Shown here: in pieces, positions 35,193-43,851 of the stretch | Layout of the letters: the number at the start of each line of letters is the position of its first letter | Numbering within the stretch: position 1 is the first letter of the stretch | Assembly: GCA_050298555.1 (NCBI GenBank) | Contig: JBNKUL010000046.1 | Location: 1-64,000, forward strand | DNA length: 64,000 nt | From: JAPHSX01 sp050298555 | GTDB lineage: Bacteria; Pseudomonadota; Gammaproteobacteria; Thiohalomonadales; Thiohalomonadaceae | Direction: 5' to 3' | Program-made: the position numbers and the translations under genes | The notes under the pieces: generated by a model | Told to the model about the DNA's origin: nothing | Databases searched by the model: none | Seen by the model: the letters and a program-made list of their open reading frames with translations, nothing else

Positions 35193-37937
35193 ATGATGAA
35201 ACTTAACAGCAACTGTGGCACCCAGCGGGGCTTTACCCTGGTAGAGGTATTGATTGCCTTTGCCGTGCTGGCCTTTGGTCTGTTGGCGATCACCAGTTTT
35301 CAATCGAAACTGGTTACTGGAAGTGGGACAAACAAGGCGCGTAGCGAGGCCATTGCCCTGGCGCAGCAGAAGCTGGATGAGATCCGCAGCTATACCAACG
35401 AGCCGACTCTCGTCGCAAACCTTGAGGGAAGCGATGTGGTCAACTCTGATGACACCTTCCCCGACAATGTTGCGGACGGTACCTACCCGCTGGCTGGCGG
35501 TATTCTGACGCCGGAAGAGCTTTCAGGGATCAATGCCCTGTTTTCGCGCCAGTGGAATGTGGCGGTGGCGGGAGATGTCGCCGATGTGGCCGTTACCGTT
35601 AGCTGGGAAGATCCTCGGTTGGGGACTCAGAGCGTCACCCTGGATACCTCTGTGACCTGGCACAATCCTCGTGGCAGCGCGGATCTTACCGAGGTGGATG
35701 AGCCTTTGGTCCCCTCGGCAACCGGTCGTGCCCATTTGGGTGATGGTCATGTTGACCCCAGTACCATTCCTAGTGCGGATGACAACGGTGATGGGACCAG
35801 TGACGGTGATTACGATGGCGACGGTGATCTGGAACTGGTCGACAATGCCTCGGGGGATGTCGTGCTGACACTGGATGACGCCTGCCAGTTGGTTGGTGAT
35901 ACGACAGTCTGTACCGATTTTGTGCGCATTCAGGGGCGTGTCTATATCGATAAGACCGATTCGAATATGGCCCTCAGCGACGTCTATATCCTTGCCTCCG
36001 ATGCGGCCTATTGTGCCCGCGACCTGGTCGATGCGGGCACTACCACTCCCAATGGAAACTACGATTACTATGACTACACCTGTTACATCGGTGGCGGCTG
36101 GCACGGCAACATAGGCCTGTTGATGAACGGTGCCGGCCCCAACGATGCCGCCTGTGTCGGCGACCCCAATGCCGACTGGAGTGATGGCACGCAAACCTGG
36201 AAGCGCTATGAGCTGGCCAAGCGCCGCGTCTACCGCGGCATGATCCACAAGATCGATGCGGACGGCAATGAGATCACCGATGCGGATGGCAACACCCTGT
36301 TCTACTCTCAGGGTATTGCCGATGCCGTGACCCTTCCTGACAGCGGTTGGGCAGAGCGTTACTACGGCCATGATTTTGTGGTCACCACAATCACTGGTAG
36401 TGGCAGCGGCGGCGGTACGGCAAGCGACTGCCTGCCCGCGCTGACCCGTACCGATGCCGACCCCGATGGCGATCCAGCCACCGCCAATCTGTTCGATGGC
36501 GTCTCAAGCGACTTTGTCTGCCTTAATTCGGACAACGTTCTGAATGTGGGGACGGACCCTAATGGCGAGTCTGTCTACCTTGATACCTTTGATGACACGG
36601 TCTACGCAGCCCGCAACAGCTGCCCCTACGACCCGTCGGATCCCCCATCGCACCGCTTCGTGATTTCAGGAAATATCGTCACTGCAGCCACACCGAGTGT
36701 GATGGATGTTATGACCTCGGATGGTGAAGACAACTGCAAGTGGACGATTAGCGGAACGACCACCAGTTATAGCTGTGATGTCTATGCCTGGGAGAATGCG
36801 GACGGCACGATTAACGGCTGGGACGGAACTATTACCGTCACACCGCCTGCAACGATGAAGTGCCAGAGTGGCATAAGTGTGGTGGCGGACGTGGATGAGG
36901 CCCTGGCCAGCAACCCCGCCTACACCACTTATGCGGGTGTGGACGGTAGCCCGTCTTATGAGAATAACCAGCACTATGCTTGTATCGAGCTGGACTCCAT
37001 GCAGGTCACCGGCACGATTACAGCGGAGGGCAGTGATCTAAGCGGAGGTGATGTTACCGCGAGCGACGGTTCTCCATGCACCTATAGCCCTGCGGGTAGT
37101 ACAGCCACCTATAGTTGCAGTGTGGTAGAGCTGGGCGTCGGCCTGGGTTGGACGGGTACTGTCAGCTTCACTCCGCCGTCGAGCATTGCTGCTGAGGACT
37201 GTACTCCGCTGAGCTGGGGCTTTACCAACGTACACAGTGGGGATGCCTCTCTCAGCGGTAACGACTCCACCTGTGCTCCGGCGGTTAACGCTTATGTAAT
37301 TGGCCTGCTTACTAGTACCACCATGACTGACGCAGAACTCGACCTGCTGGCGGAGTCGTTTACTGCGGTGAACGGCAGCTGTTATGGCACCACCGGCTCA
37401 AGCCTGGCAGGAACGGGGCTCCACTATGCCTGCAAAGGTGTTCATCATGGTTCAGGCTGGAGTACTACCATTGCCTATGGCGACCCTGCGGATCCGGGAA
37501 TTCAGTGCAGTCCGGCCAGTTATGTGACGCCATCGCCGGTATTTGGTTCTCAGGTCGGGGAATCTCCGGTGAACTGTGAGCAGGGCGGTTATGTGACCGT
37601 GGAAGGTTTCTACCGAGTATACGATTTGAGCCGTACGCAACCTGCGACACCGGTGATGTCTGGTGGCGGAACCTGTACTCTTAATAACGGCAGTGCGATC
37701 CCTGCGACGGGCACCAATATCGATATCCCGTATAGCTGTACCACACCGTGGATGATCGCTGGCAGCACCTGGACAGGTACGGTGACATTCGATGACACTG
37801 CTCTCAAAACCATCTGTACCGATGCCACCCACGCCAACCCAAGGACGTTTACGGGCGTTGCGGTGGGTACGACCCAGAGTGGGGTCAATGTGGTAATCGC
37901 CAAGAACGCAGCGAGCTGTCCGTCGCCACTGCCCTAA
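35193..37937 (+). CDS. Very large PilV-like pilin with Cys-rich repeat domains
   Basis: 914 residues; ordinary PilV proteins are under 200. Residues 12-45 are a standard prepilin N-terminus (QRG before FTLVEVLIAFAVLAFGLLAI) and about 60-165 match the PilV body. Then come an Asp-rich calcium-like segment (196-212, DDNGDG and DYDGDGD), more DADGN motifs, and from 489 to the end four divergent copies of a domain with C...Y-S/A-C...GW-x-G-T-V/I...C. Last gene of the cluster, with a strong terminator after it. pilY1, the usual tip adhesin gene of such clusters, is missing, so this protein may serve as tip adhesin; that is inference. Confidence 0.75.
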   Translation: MMKLNSNCGTQRGFTLVEVLIAFAVLAFGLLAITSFQSKLVTGSGTNKARSEAIALAQQKLDEIRSYTNEPTLVANLEGSDVVNSDDTFPDNVADGTYPLAGGILTPEELSGINALFSRQWNVAVAGDVADVAVTVSWEDPRLGTQSVTLDTSVTWHNPRGSADLTEVDEPLVPSATGRAHLGDGHVDPSTIPSADDNGDGTSDGDYDGDGDLELVDNASGDVVLTLDDACQLVGDTTVCTDFVRIQGRVYIDKTDSNMALSDVYILASDAAYCARDLVDAGTTTPNGNYDYYDYTCYIGGGWHGNIGLLMNGAGPNDAACVGDPNADWSDGTQTWKRYELAKRRVYRGMIHKIDADGNEITDADGNTLFYSQGIADAVTLPDSGWAERYYGHDFVVTTITGSGSGGGTASDCLPALTRTDADPDGDPATANLFDGVSSDFVCLNSDNVLNVGTDPNGESVYLDTFDDTVYAARNSCPYDPSDPPSHRFVISGNIVTAATPSVMDVMTSDGEDNCKWTISGTTTSYSCDVYAWENADGTINGWDGTITVTPPATMKCQSGISVVADVDEALASNPAYTTYAGVDGSPSYENNQHYACIELDSMQVTGTITAEGSDLSGGDVTASDGSPCTYSPAGSTATYSCSVVELGVGLGWTGTVSFTPPSSIAAEDCTPLSWGFTNVHSGDASLSGNDSTCAPAVNAYVIGLLTSTTMTDAELDLLAESFTAVNGSCYGTTGSSLAGTGLHYACKGVHHGSGWSTTIAYGDPADPGIQCSPASYVTPSPVFGSQVGESPVNCEQGGYVTVEGFYRVYDLSRTQPATPVMSGGGTCTLNNGSAIPATGTNIDIPYSCTTPWMIAGSTWTGTVTFDDTALKTICTDATHANPRTFTGVAVGTTQSGVNVVIAKNAASCPSPLP
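36657..37937 (+). repeat. Four divergent Cys-domain repeats within the large PilV-like protein
   Basis: Protein-level repeats starting at residues 489 (VISGNI), 603 (VTGTI), 702 (VIGLL) and 801 (VTVEGF). Shared order: a V/I-x-G strand, a Cys about 30 residues on, Y-S/A-C about 12 later, then W-T/D-G-T-V/I-x-F/V and one or two further cysteines. Each copy could hold two disulfides. DNA-level identity is low, so the duplication is old. Confidence 0.6.
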
Positions 37938-37964
37938 CAGTAGCAGGCTATCAACAGTAGTCAG

Positions 37965-38002
37965 CAGGAACGGGAAGATGATTCCCGTTCCTGTTTTTTT
38001 TT
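37965..38002 (+). terminator. Terminator of the minor pilin operon
   Basis: A 12-bp perfect stem (37965-37976 with 37982-37993), five-base loop GATGA, followed by nine T residues. Separates the pilin cluster from thiO. Confidence 0.93.
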
Positions 38003-38048
38003 GTGGTAGATTGTCCAGCTACACCGAACAGACCATGAAAAGGGTTTC

Positions 38049-39131
38049 ATGACAGACGTAACCATCATCGGCGGCGGCCTTATCGGCATGCTCACCGCCC
38101 GCGCCCTGGCCAAGGCTGGCGCCACGGTCACCATCTATGAAAAGGGTGAGATCGGTCACGAGTCCTCCTGGGCTGGCGGCGGCATCATCTCACCCCTCTA
38201 CCCCTGGCGTTACGCCGATGCGGTGACCGAACTGGCCCGTTGGGGGCAGCAGCGCTTCGAGGCACTGGCCGCTGAGCTCAAGGCCGAGACCGGTGTGGAT
38301 CCGGAGTACCTCCACAGCGGCCTGCTGCTGCTCGATATCGACGAGGCGGAACGGCTCCAGGCAGAGCAGTGGGCCGAGCGCTTCGGCTACCGTATTGAAC
38401 TCCTGGACCGTAGCGCCATCCATGCCCTGCAGCCAAACCTGGGCAAGACCTCCGAGCATGCCCTGTGGATGCCGACAGTGGCGCAGATGCGCAATCCTCG
38501 TGTGGTGCGGGCGGTACGCAAGAGTCTCGAGCAGTTGGGGGTGGAGATTCATGAGCACGCCGCGGTCGAGGAGATCGTGACGGAACAGGGCCGGGTCAGC
38601 GCTATTCGGGTGGCGGGCGATACCATCGCGGCATCACAGGTGGTGGTGGCCGGTGGCGCCTGGAGCGGCGAACTCCTCAAGGGGCAGGGCATGGAGCTGG
38701 CGGTGGAGCCGGTGCGAGGGCAGATGCTGCTGTTTCGGGCCGAACCGGGGTTGCTGCAGCAGATCGTCCTTGCCGGGACCCACTATCTCATTCCCCGTGC
38801 CGACGGCCGTATCCTTGCCGGCAGTACCCTGGAGCGGGTGGGCTTCGACAAGGCCACCACCGAGCAGGGGCGGGATGAACTCTACACCTTTGCCACCGCA
38901 CTGCTGCCGAAATTGGCCGACTATCCCATTGAGAAACAGTGGGCTGGACTGCGCCCCGGTAGCCCAGACGGTATCCCCTTTATCGGTCCCTGCGCCGCCG
39001 CCGAGGGGCTCTACGTCAACAGCGGCCACTTCCGCAACGGCGTGGTGACCGGGCTGGCCTCGGCACAGTTGCTGGCGGACCTGTTGTTGGGACATTCCCC
39101 TATCCTCGACCCGGCCCCCTATCGCCCATAA
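38049..39131 (+). CDS. thiO: Glycine oxidase ThiO
   Basis: 360 residues, FAD-dependent oxidase of the DAAO family. Makes the dehydroglycine needed for the thiazole ring of thiamine. IIGGGLIGMLTARALAKAG at 6-24 is the FAD dinucleotide fold; ESSWAGGGIISPLYPWRY and WAGLRPGSPDGIPFIGP are ThiO features. No thiamine riboswitch is seen upstream. In P. aeruginosa a homologous gene lies between fimT and pilR; here the pilR side is separated by about 6 kb of other genes. Confidence 0.9.
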   Translation: MTDVTIIGGGLIGMLTARALAKAGATVTIYEKGEIGHESSWAGGGIISPLYPWRYADAVTELARWGQQRFEALAAELKAETGVDPEYLHSGLLLLDIDEAERLQAEQWAERFGYRIELLDRSAIHALQPNLGKTSEHALWMPTVAQMRNPRVVRAVRKSLEQLGVEIHEHAAVEEIVTEQGRVSAIRVAGDTIAASQVVVAGGAWSGELLKGQGMELAVEPVRGQMLLFRAEPGLLQQIVLAGTHYLIPRADGRILAGSTLERVGFDKATTEQGRDELYTFATALLPKLADYPIEKQWAGLRPGSPDGIPFIGPCAAAEGLYVNSGHFRNGVVTGLASAQLLADLLLGHSPILDPAPYRP

Positions 39132-39201
39132 GGACGTTTCTTGATCGCCGGTTTTTCGGTAAACTAGCGGCCGAGTTGGATGCCTTAACAGGAACAAAAG
39201 C

Positions 39202-39627
39202 TTGGATAAGTTCGACACAATAAAACTGTTACAGGAAAAACAGATTAATCCCACCAGGCAGCGTATCGAGATCGCACGACTGTTCCTCGAGCGCCCACAG
39301 CACCTCTGTGCCGAGCAGCTAATCGAGTTGCTGGAGGATAAGGGGACGGGGCGTATCTCCAAGGCCACCGTATACAATACCCTCAACCTCTTCAGCGAGA
39401 AGGGCCTGCTGCGCGAGCTCTATGTCGATGCCGGTAAGGTCTATTTCGACTCCAACACCAGCGAGCACCATCACATCTACAATGTAGACACCGGTGAGAT
39501 CTGGGACGTTGGTGCAGAGGGGGATACCCCTGCCCTTACACCGCCGCAACTACCCGAGGGGATGAGTTTTCTCGGTGCAGAGGTAATCTACCGCGTAGCG
39601 GGAGAGCGGGGGACTGGCCGCCACTAG
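39202..39627 (+). CDS. Fur-family transcription regulator
   Basis: 141 residues from a TTG start (AGGAAC upstream). Winged helix with ISKATVYNTLNLFSEKGLLREL (recognition helix) followed by the metal/dimer domain with SEHHHIYN. Only one cysteine is present, so the CxxC structural zinc sites of Fur and Zur are absent; the HHH pattern is reminiscent of Irr-type or PerR-like members. Targets unknown. Transcribed towards tRNA-Thr, which starts 17 bases later. Confidence 0.85.
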   Translation: MDKFDTIKLLQEKQINPTRQRIEIARLFLERPQHLCAEQLIELLEDKGTGRISKATVYNTLNLFSEKGLLRELYVDAGKVYFDSNTSEHHHIYNVDTGEIWDVGAEGDTPALTPPQLPEGMSFLGAEVIYRVAGERGTGRH

Positions 39628-39644
39628 GGCCGAGTACCATTATT

Positions 39645-39721
39645 GCCGGAGTAGCTCTAATCGGTAGAGCAGCTCATTCGTAATGAGACGGTTGGGGGTT
39701 CGAGTCCCTTCTCCGGCACCA
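39645..39721 (+). tRNA. tRNA-Thr (anticodon CGT)
   Basis: 77 bases with encoded CCA. Acceptor GCCGGAG/CTCCGGC, anticodon loop TTCGTAA giving CGT (reads ACG), T loop GGTTCGAGTCC. Close to E. coli thrW. The convergent gene on the other strand ends eight bases after it, so it marks one edge of the unusual pilin-linked block. Confidence 0.95.
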
Positions 39722-39729
39722 TATTCTAG

Positions 39730-41217
39730 CTACTGCCCAGGCGTATCGTTTTTCTGGGCACGTATATTGCCGATGACTCCATTGTCGGGAATGGTGAACT
39801 GAAGCCACCCTATTGACCCCTCCTTGAAGTATTTGAATCTTTCCGACGCAACGGCTATTGGCGGGGGATGGTCACCGATAATACGTATCGTAACGCCTGC
39901 CATTCTCGGGTCATCAATAATTTCAGCCAGGCCGTAAAAAAACTGAGCCTGTAACTTAAGGTAGCGGCAGGTTGATGTGTCCTCCTTTACATGCATTTCA
40001 GCGCAATCAAACACATCCTTGCGGATGTCTCTCGAGTCGTACCAGGAGTGGGTGTTCAAAGTCATCCAGTACATGAACCGTTTGCCCGGGAGGGAAAAGT
40101 AATCCGTTATCTCCTCTCGCATATCGAGATCGCAGGCACCGGGAAAAGAGTTACACCTGTTTGGCCAGGGGCGGCTCTCGAAAAAGGTCTGTTTGTCAAA
40201 GCCGATAAGGGGGTACCAGTTTGCGCGCCGGTACATGCTGCCATCTGCGCCGTGCATGGCGTAGGTTGCATAGCCGGCCTGTCTCAAACGGTTTGGAATG
40301 CACTGCTTGAAGTTGTCGTTATACGCTTCTTCCAGTTCGCGCTGCGCGCACAGCTCTCGCAACTCTGCCTGTACCGTTGCGCCGATAAATTCAACATCGC
40401 CGTACTGAATGTCATGCAGTGCGACCTGGCTGTTGATGATAGGCCGTAACAGGGCCTGGTTAATTCGTGGGTCAATATTCGCTCCCCATGACTCGTTGAT
40501 AATCAAAAGCGAGCGCTGCGGGAACTCCTCCTCCACTTTTCGTTGCCAGGATGCAAGCTGCCCGGTATAGGATACGTTGCGCAGGTCGCGAGACCGATCT
40601 GTTGCCTTAATCCAGAACGTTTCGCGGTAGTCGAAATAATTGGCCACCTGGCTGGCGATAAAGCTTCCCTCTCTTACGCCCTTGCGGAGGTTTGGTGCCT
40701 GGCTTGAGTCGTATACCAGGTAGTACAGATAGATAAACAGAGAGAGGTTTAGCACAATGAGCCCGGCCTTTGGGTCGGCGCGTCGTCCTGAGGCAAGGAG
40801 AACAATAACTAGCAAAGCACAGAAAAACAGGGTGGATGCAATTGCAAGTAGGTATGAACGCGGGGCGAGGAAAGCGAACGGCAGTAGCTCGAGCAGGTCC
40901 GATGGACTGCCAATGGCAGGGAATACCTGTGGAACGACGGAAAAGATGTCGAAGCTTAAAGAGGCTAGCAGTACGCACAGTCCGAAGAGGCGATATCCGG
41001 CTACCACAAGCAAGGTGGCGAGAATATAGTCAAAATTTACCAGCGGACGGAATAACTCAAAATAACTTGCCGTTGCGATGAAAGGTGCGTTAGGGATGGC
41101 AACGGCAATGATAAGGAAGAAGGAGTACCGCCAAATGGAGGAAGTGAACTCACTTGAACCCTGTTGCAATAATGCTGTTCGAGCTTTCTTTGGCATCTTT
41201 CTCTGCTTTGTCGCCAC
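39730..41217 (-). CDS. Membrane phosphotransferase/sulfatase-like protein (alkaline phosphatase superfamily)
   Basis: 495 residues: four or five N-terminal membrane helices (about 31-185) then a periplasmic domain of the LtaS/phosphoethanolamine-transferase/sulfatase type. Visible metal and catalytic candidates: E242 in INESWG, T281 in GATVQAEL (likely nucleophile), H322 in MHGADGSMYRR, H390 in LNTHSWYD, and D449-H450 in IGDHPPP. Overlaps the ABC ATPase stop by one base, so it is coupled to the pilin-linked ABC genes. Neisseria PptA, from the same superfamily, decorates pilin; a similar role here is inference. Lower GC and more AT-rich codons than neighbours. Confidence 0.7.
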   Translation of the reverse strand: MATKQRKMPKKARTALLQQGSSEFTSSIWRYSFFLIIAVAIPNAPFIATASYFELFRPLVNFDYILATLLVVAGYRLFGLCVLLASLSFDIFSVVPQVFPAIGSPSDLLELLPFAFLAPRSYLLAIASTLFFCALLVIVLLASGRRADPKAGLIVLNLSLFIYLYYLVYDSSQAPNLRKGVREGSFIASQVANYFDYRETFWIKATDRSRDLRNVSYTGQLASWQRKVEEEFPQRSLLIINESWGANIDPRINQALLRPIINSQVALHDIQYGDVEFIGATVQAELRELCAQRELEEAYNDNFKQCIPNRLRQAGYATYAMHGADGSMYRRANWYPLIGFDKQTFFESRPWPNRCNSFPGACDLDMREEITDYFSLPGKRFMYWMTLNTHSWYDSRDIRKDVFDCAEMHVKEDTSTCRYLKLQAQFFYGLAEIIDDPRMAGVTIRIIGDHPPPIAVASERFKYFKEGSIGWLQFTIPDNGVIGNIRAQKNDTPGQ

Positions 41218-42119
41218 TACTTGTTGCGCGTTTCATCCAAAATCTTGAAGAATACGCTCTCAAGTGAAATGACGGGTCTGATTTCAAGAATCTTGCCATT
41301 GTGACTATTTAATTGCTCCATCCATTGCGGCATCTCCCTCTGGTCAAACTCCTGCATATATTCGTTTTCGCGAAGCTGTTCTCCACCAAGCCCGCTATCG
41401 TGAATTACATGGTAGCGAATGAAAAATCTGTCGGCATGTTCTGTTGCCAACTCGCGTGGTGAGCGAGTGGTAAGTAGTTCACCCTCGTTGATGAAGCCAA
41501 AGCGATCGGCGATACGCTCCACGTCGTGTAGTACGTGTGATGTGAAGAAGATCGAGCCTCCCGCTTTTTTGTAGTCCTGCAGGATGTCGATGACGTCTTT
41601 GCGCCCCACCGGGTCGAGTCCTGAGAGCGGCTCATCCAGGACCAGCAGTCGCGGTTCAACAACCATCGCGTGGGCCAGTGCGACACGTTGTACATTGCCT
41701 TTGGATAGCTGACGTATCTTGCGCCTGGCGTTTTGCGCTACCGAGAAGTGCTCCAGCCACTGCATACACCATGCCTCTTCATCCCGCCGCCGGATGCCAT
41801 ACATGCGCAGTGCCATCTTCAGGATCTCCAGCGGCGTGAATTGCTCATACAGAGCCGGGGCCTCGGGCACGTAGGCGATGCCGGTACGTGCCTGCGCATC
41901 GCGAGCCGGGACGCCATAAAGCTCTACCTCGCCCCTATAGTCGCTGATCACATCAAGCATGATCTTGATGGTTGTCGATTTGCCTGCGCCATTCGGGCCG
42001 ACAAAGCCGAATACCTCACCCTCTCCAATGGAGAAGGAGACCCCCTTGAGCGCCTCGACCGTCTTGCGCCCACTATTGAAGGTTTTACATACTGAGCGGA
42101 ATTCAAGTGCTGTAGTCAC
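41217..42119 (-). CDS. ABC transporter ATP-binding protein (PilH-like)
   Basis: 300 residues. Walker A GPNGAGKST (41-49), signature LSKGNVQRVALA, Walker B LLVLDEPLSGLDP, and a C-terminal extension of about 80 residues typical of exporters of the NatA/Nod type. Works with the permease at 42972-43781 in the inner membrane. In Myxococcus an ABC system (PilG-PilH-PilI) follows pilA and is needed for pilus function; the gene set here matches that layout. Confidence 0.88.
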   Translation of the reverse strand: MTTALEFRSVCKTFNSGRKTVEALKGVSFSIGEGEVFGFVGPNGAGKSTTIKIMLDVISDYRGEVELYGVPARDAQARTGIAYVPEAPALYEQFTPLEILKMALRMYGIRRRDEEAWCMQWLEHFSVAQNARRKIRQLSKGNVQRVALAHAMVVEPRLLVLDEPLSGLDPVGRKDVIDILQDYKKAGGSIFFTSHVLHDVERIADRFGFINEGELLTTRSPRELATEHADRFFIRYHVIHDSGLGGEQLRENEYMQEFDQREMPQWMEQLNSHNGKILEIRPVISLESVFFKILDETRNK

Positions 42120-42138
42120 TGAGTGGTCTCCATCATAT

Positions 42139-42966
42139 TCAGTGGATTTTAATGGTGCGAAGTTGCATACGGCCCTTATCGAACTCGTAGCCGATGCCGA
42201 GGGGGTCTGGTGGGAAACTACTGAGAATTCCCGAGGTAAGGAGCTCGTTAGGGTCGACCAGCTCCTTGCCGAATTTTTTCTCGTACCTTGCCTGCGCCTC
42301 GCGCAGCACGATCAGCCCTTGCATCCGTCCCACGCGCTTTGCCAGCATGCGCTTGAGTTTGGGGTCCTTTGCCTTGTCACGCTCGTTCTTCAGGTAATTG
42401 AGTGCCATCGCATCATCATTGAGAGAGTGCGCCGAGAGCATGATGGCCGTTTTCAGCAGGCTTGCGCGATTTGCCGGGGAGCGTTCGGCCGCAATACGCA
42501 TATAGCGTTGTGCCTCTTCGTTATCGCGGTTGAAAAAATACTGGTTGAAGGCGTAATAGAAAGGGGGGATCCAGTCCCAGTCGCGGCAGGCGGTTGCCTT
42601 TTTGAGGATTTCGCTGCCCTCTTTCTCAAAGCCGCCCCATGAGAGTATTGCGGCGGCAAGGTAGTAGTTGTCTTCGTGGCAGGGGTTAAGCTTGCTGACA
42701 AGGTTATGGGCACGGGTCTGGTAGAGCGCCGTCTCCTCATCCGGGTGTGGCGAGGCAGTGGTAAGCAGACGCATCGTTTCCAGGTTTGCCGCAAGGAAGC
42801 GATCACCGGCATAGATAAGCAGCTGCAGCGGTGCGCTGATAACCACACGATCCTGGCCACTCAACTCCTGGGGCGTATCCGCCCTCTCGGCAGTATACAG
42901 CCTGCCTGTGACAACAAAGGCGGCGAGCCCAAGGAGTACGATAGCTGGCCAACGAAATTTTGACAT
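42139..42966 (-). CDS. Membrane-anchored helical-repeat protein of the ABC/pilus locus
   Basis: 275 residues, not recognised by name. One N-terminal membrane segment (about 8-22) places the rest in the periplasm. The body (about 60-215) is all-helical with TPR-like pairs, for example YYAFNQYFFNRDNEEAQRYMRIAA. The C-terminus (PPDPLGIGYEFDKGRMQL) looks like a short beta unit. It sits between the permease and ATPase genes with gaps of 5 and 19 bases, so it is probably a third transporter subunit, in the position of Myxococcus PilG. Function inferred only from context. Confidence 0.65.
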   Translation of the reverse strand: MSKFRWPAIVLLGLAAFVVTGRLYTAERADTPQELSGQDRVVISAPLQLLIYAGDRFLAANLETMRLLTTASPHPDEETALYQTRAHNLVSKLNPCHEDNYYLAAAILSWGGFEKEGSEILKKATACRDWDWIPPFYYAFNQYFFNRDNEEAQRYMRIAAERSPANRASLLKTAIMLSAHSLNDDAMALNYLKNERDKAKDPKLKRMLAKRVGRMQGLIVLREAQARYEKKFGKELVDPNELLTSGILSSFPPDPLGIGYEFDKGRMQLRTIKIH

Positions 42967-42971
42967 GGCGG

Positions 42972-43781
42972 CTAACTAAAGCGTTTACGCTGAAAGATCC
43001 AGAGCGAGAGGGCAATAAAAAGCACTACATAGGCCGCTACATTGCCCAGTAACAGCGGCCAGTTTGCAGGAAGAAACTGCATGGAGTCGTAGAGACTTAT
43101 CATGCGTACGTCGAGTGCCCCCAGGTCCGGCATGATGTAGGACATCCTGCTTAGGTATTCCCGGTAGATTTCCTGCTGGTAGACCAGGTCATACTGCTGC
43201 TCCAGCAACGCTACCATATTGGCGTAACTGCGGGCGGCCACGGTAAAGCCGATGACGCTGATAAGAATAAAGCTGGGGGTGGTGGCGAGCAGGCCGATAA
43301 GTGCGCCCAGTGTCGCTACGGTGATAAGGTCAACGGCGATAAAGAGTAGTGTAATCAGGTAGGGGGTGCCGAGGTTGACGGGCGTTGCCTGCTCATAGCC
43401 TGTCGCAACATACGATACCAGGCCGCCGAGCAGGGCACCCATCAGGCACAGCAGTAGCAGCACCAGGGTAATGACGGCCAGCAGACGACCAAGGAAAAGG
43501 TAGTGTCGCGGGCGCGGGTAGGTAAGCGAGGTGAGGATATAGCGCCGGTCAAATTCCCGGGTGATTAGCTCTTGTACCAGCATTACGATAAGAAACGGCA
43601 GGGCGAGACGGATGGTCGAGAGCCCCATATCGAGGGCCACCGTCGCCGGGTGGCGGCCGCTAAACTGTGCTGAAAACAGTACTATTACTGCCAGGATAAT
43701 CAGCAGCCATATACCGATAGTGACAAAGCGTGCACGTACGGCCAGCTGAAGCGCGGTTTTATAATCAGGAAGTATGCCCAT
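42972..43781 (-). CDS. ABC transporter permease (PilI-like)
   Basis: 269 residues with six predicted membrane helices in the ABC-2 style: a cytoplasmic start, TM1 at about 20-40, a paired TM2-3 region with ELITREFDRRYILTSLTYPRPR (coupling helix) and a long periplasmic loop with Tyr-rich YDLVYQQEIYREYLSRMSY before TM6. First of the ABC genes after the short pilins. Probably the membrane part of the PilH-like ATPase complex. Confidence 0.8.
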   Translation of the reverse strand: MGILPDYKTALQLAVRARFVTIGIWLLIILAVIVLFSAQFSGRHPATVALDMGLSTIRLALPFLIVMLVQELITREFDRRYILTSLTYPRPRHYLFLGRLLAVITLVLLLLCLMGALLGGLVSYVATGYEQATPVNLGTPYLITLLFIAVDLITVATLGALIGLLATTPSFILISVIGFTVAARSYANMVALLEQQYDLVYQQEIYREYLSRMSYIMPDLGALDVRMISLYDSMQFLPANWPLLLGNVAAYVVLFIALSLWIFQRKRFS

Positions 43782-43851
43782 GGGTAGGTAATGGTTCGTT
43801 ATGGCTGTTTCTATCTTTGCCGTGAGAGGAGGTGGAATGGCCAGTTTAGTG

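Noticed and set aside
38003..38048. Thiamine riboswitch before thiO
   Set aside because: Too short after the pilin terminator and no THI-box signature.
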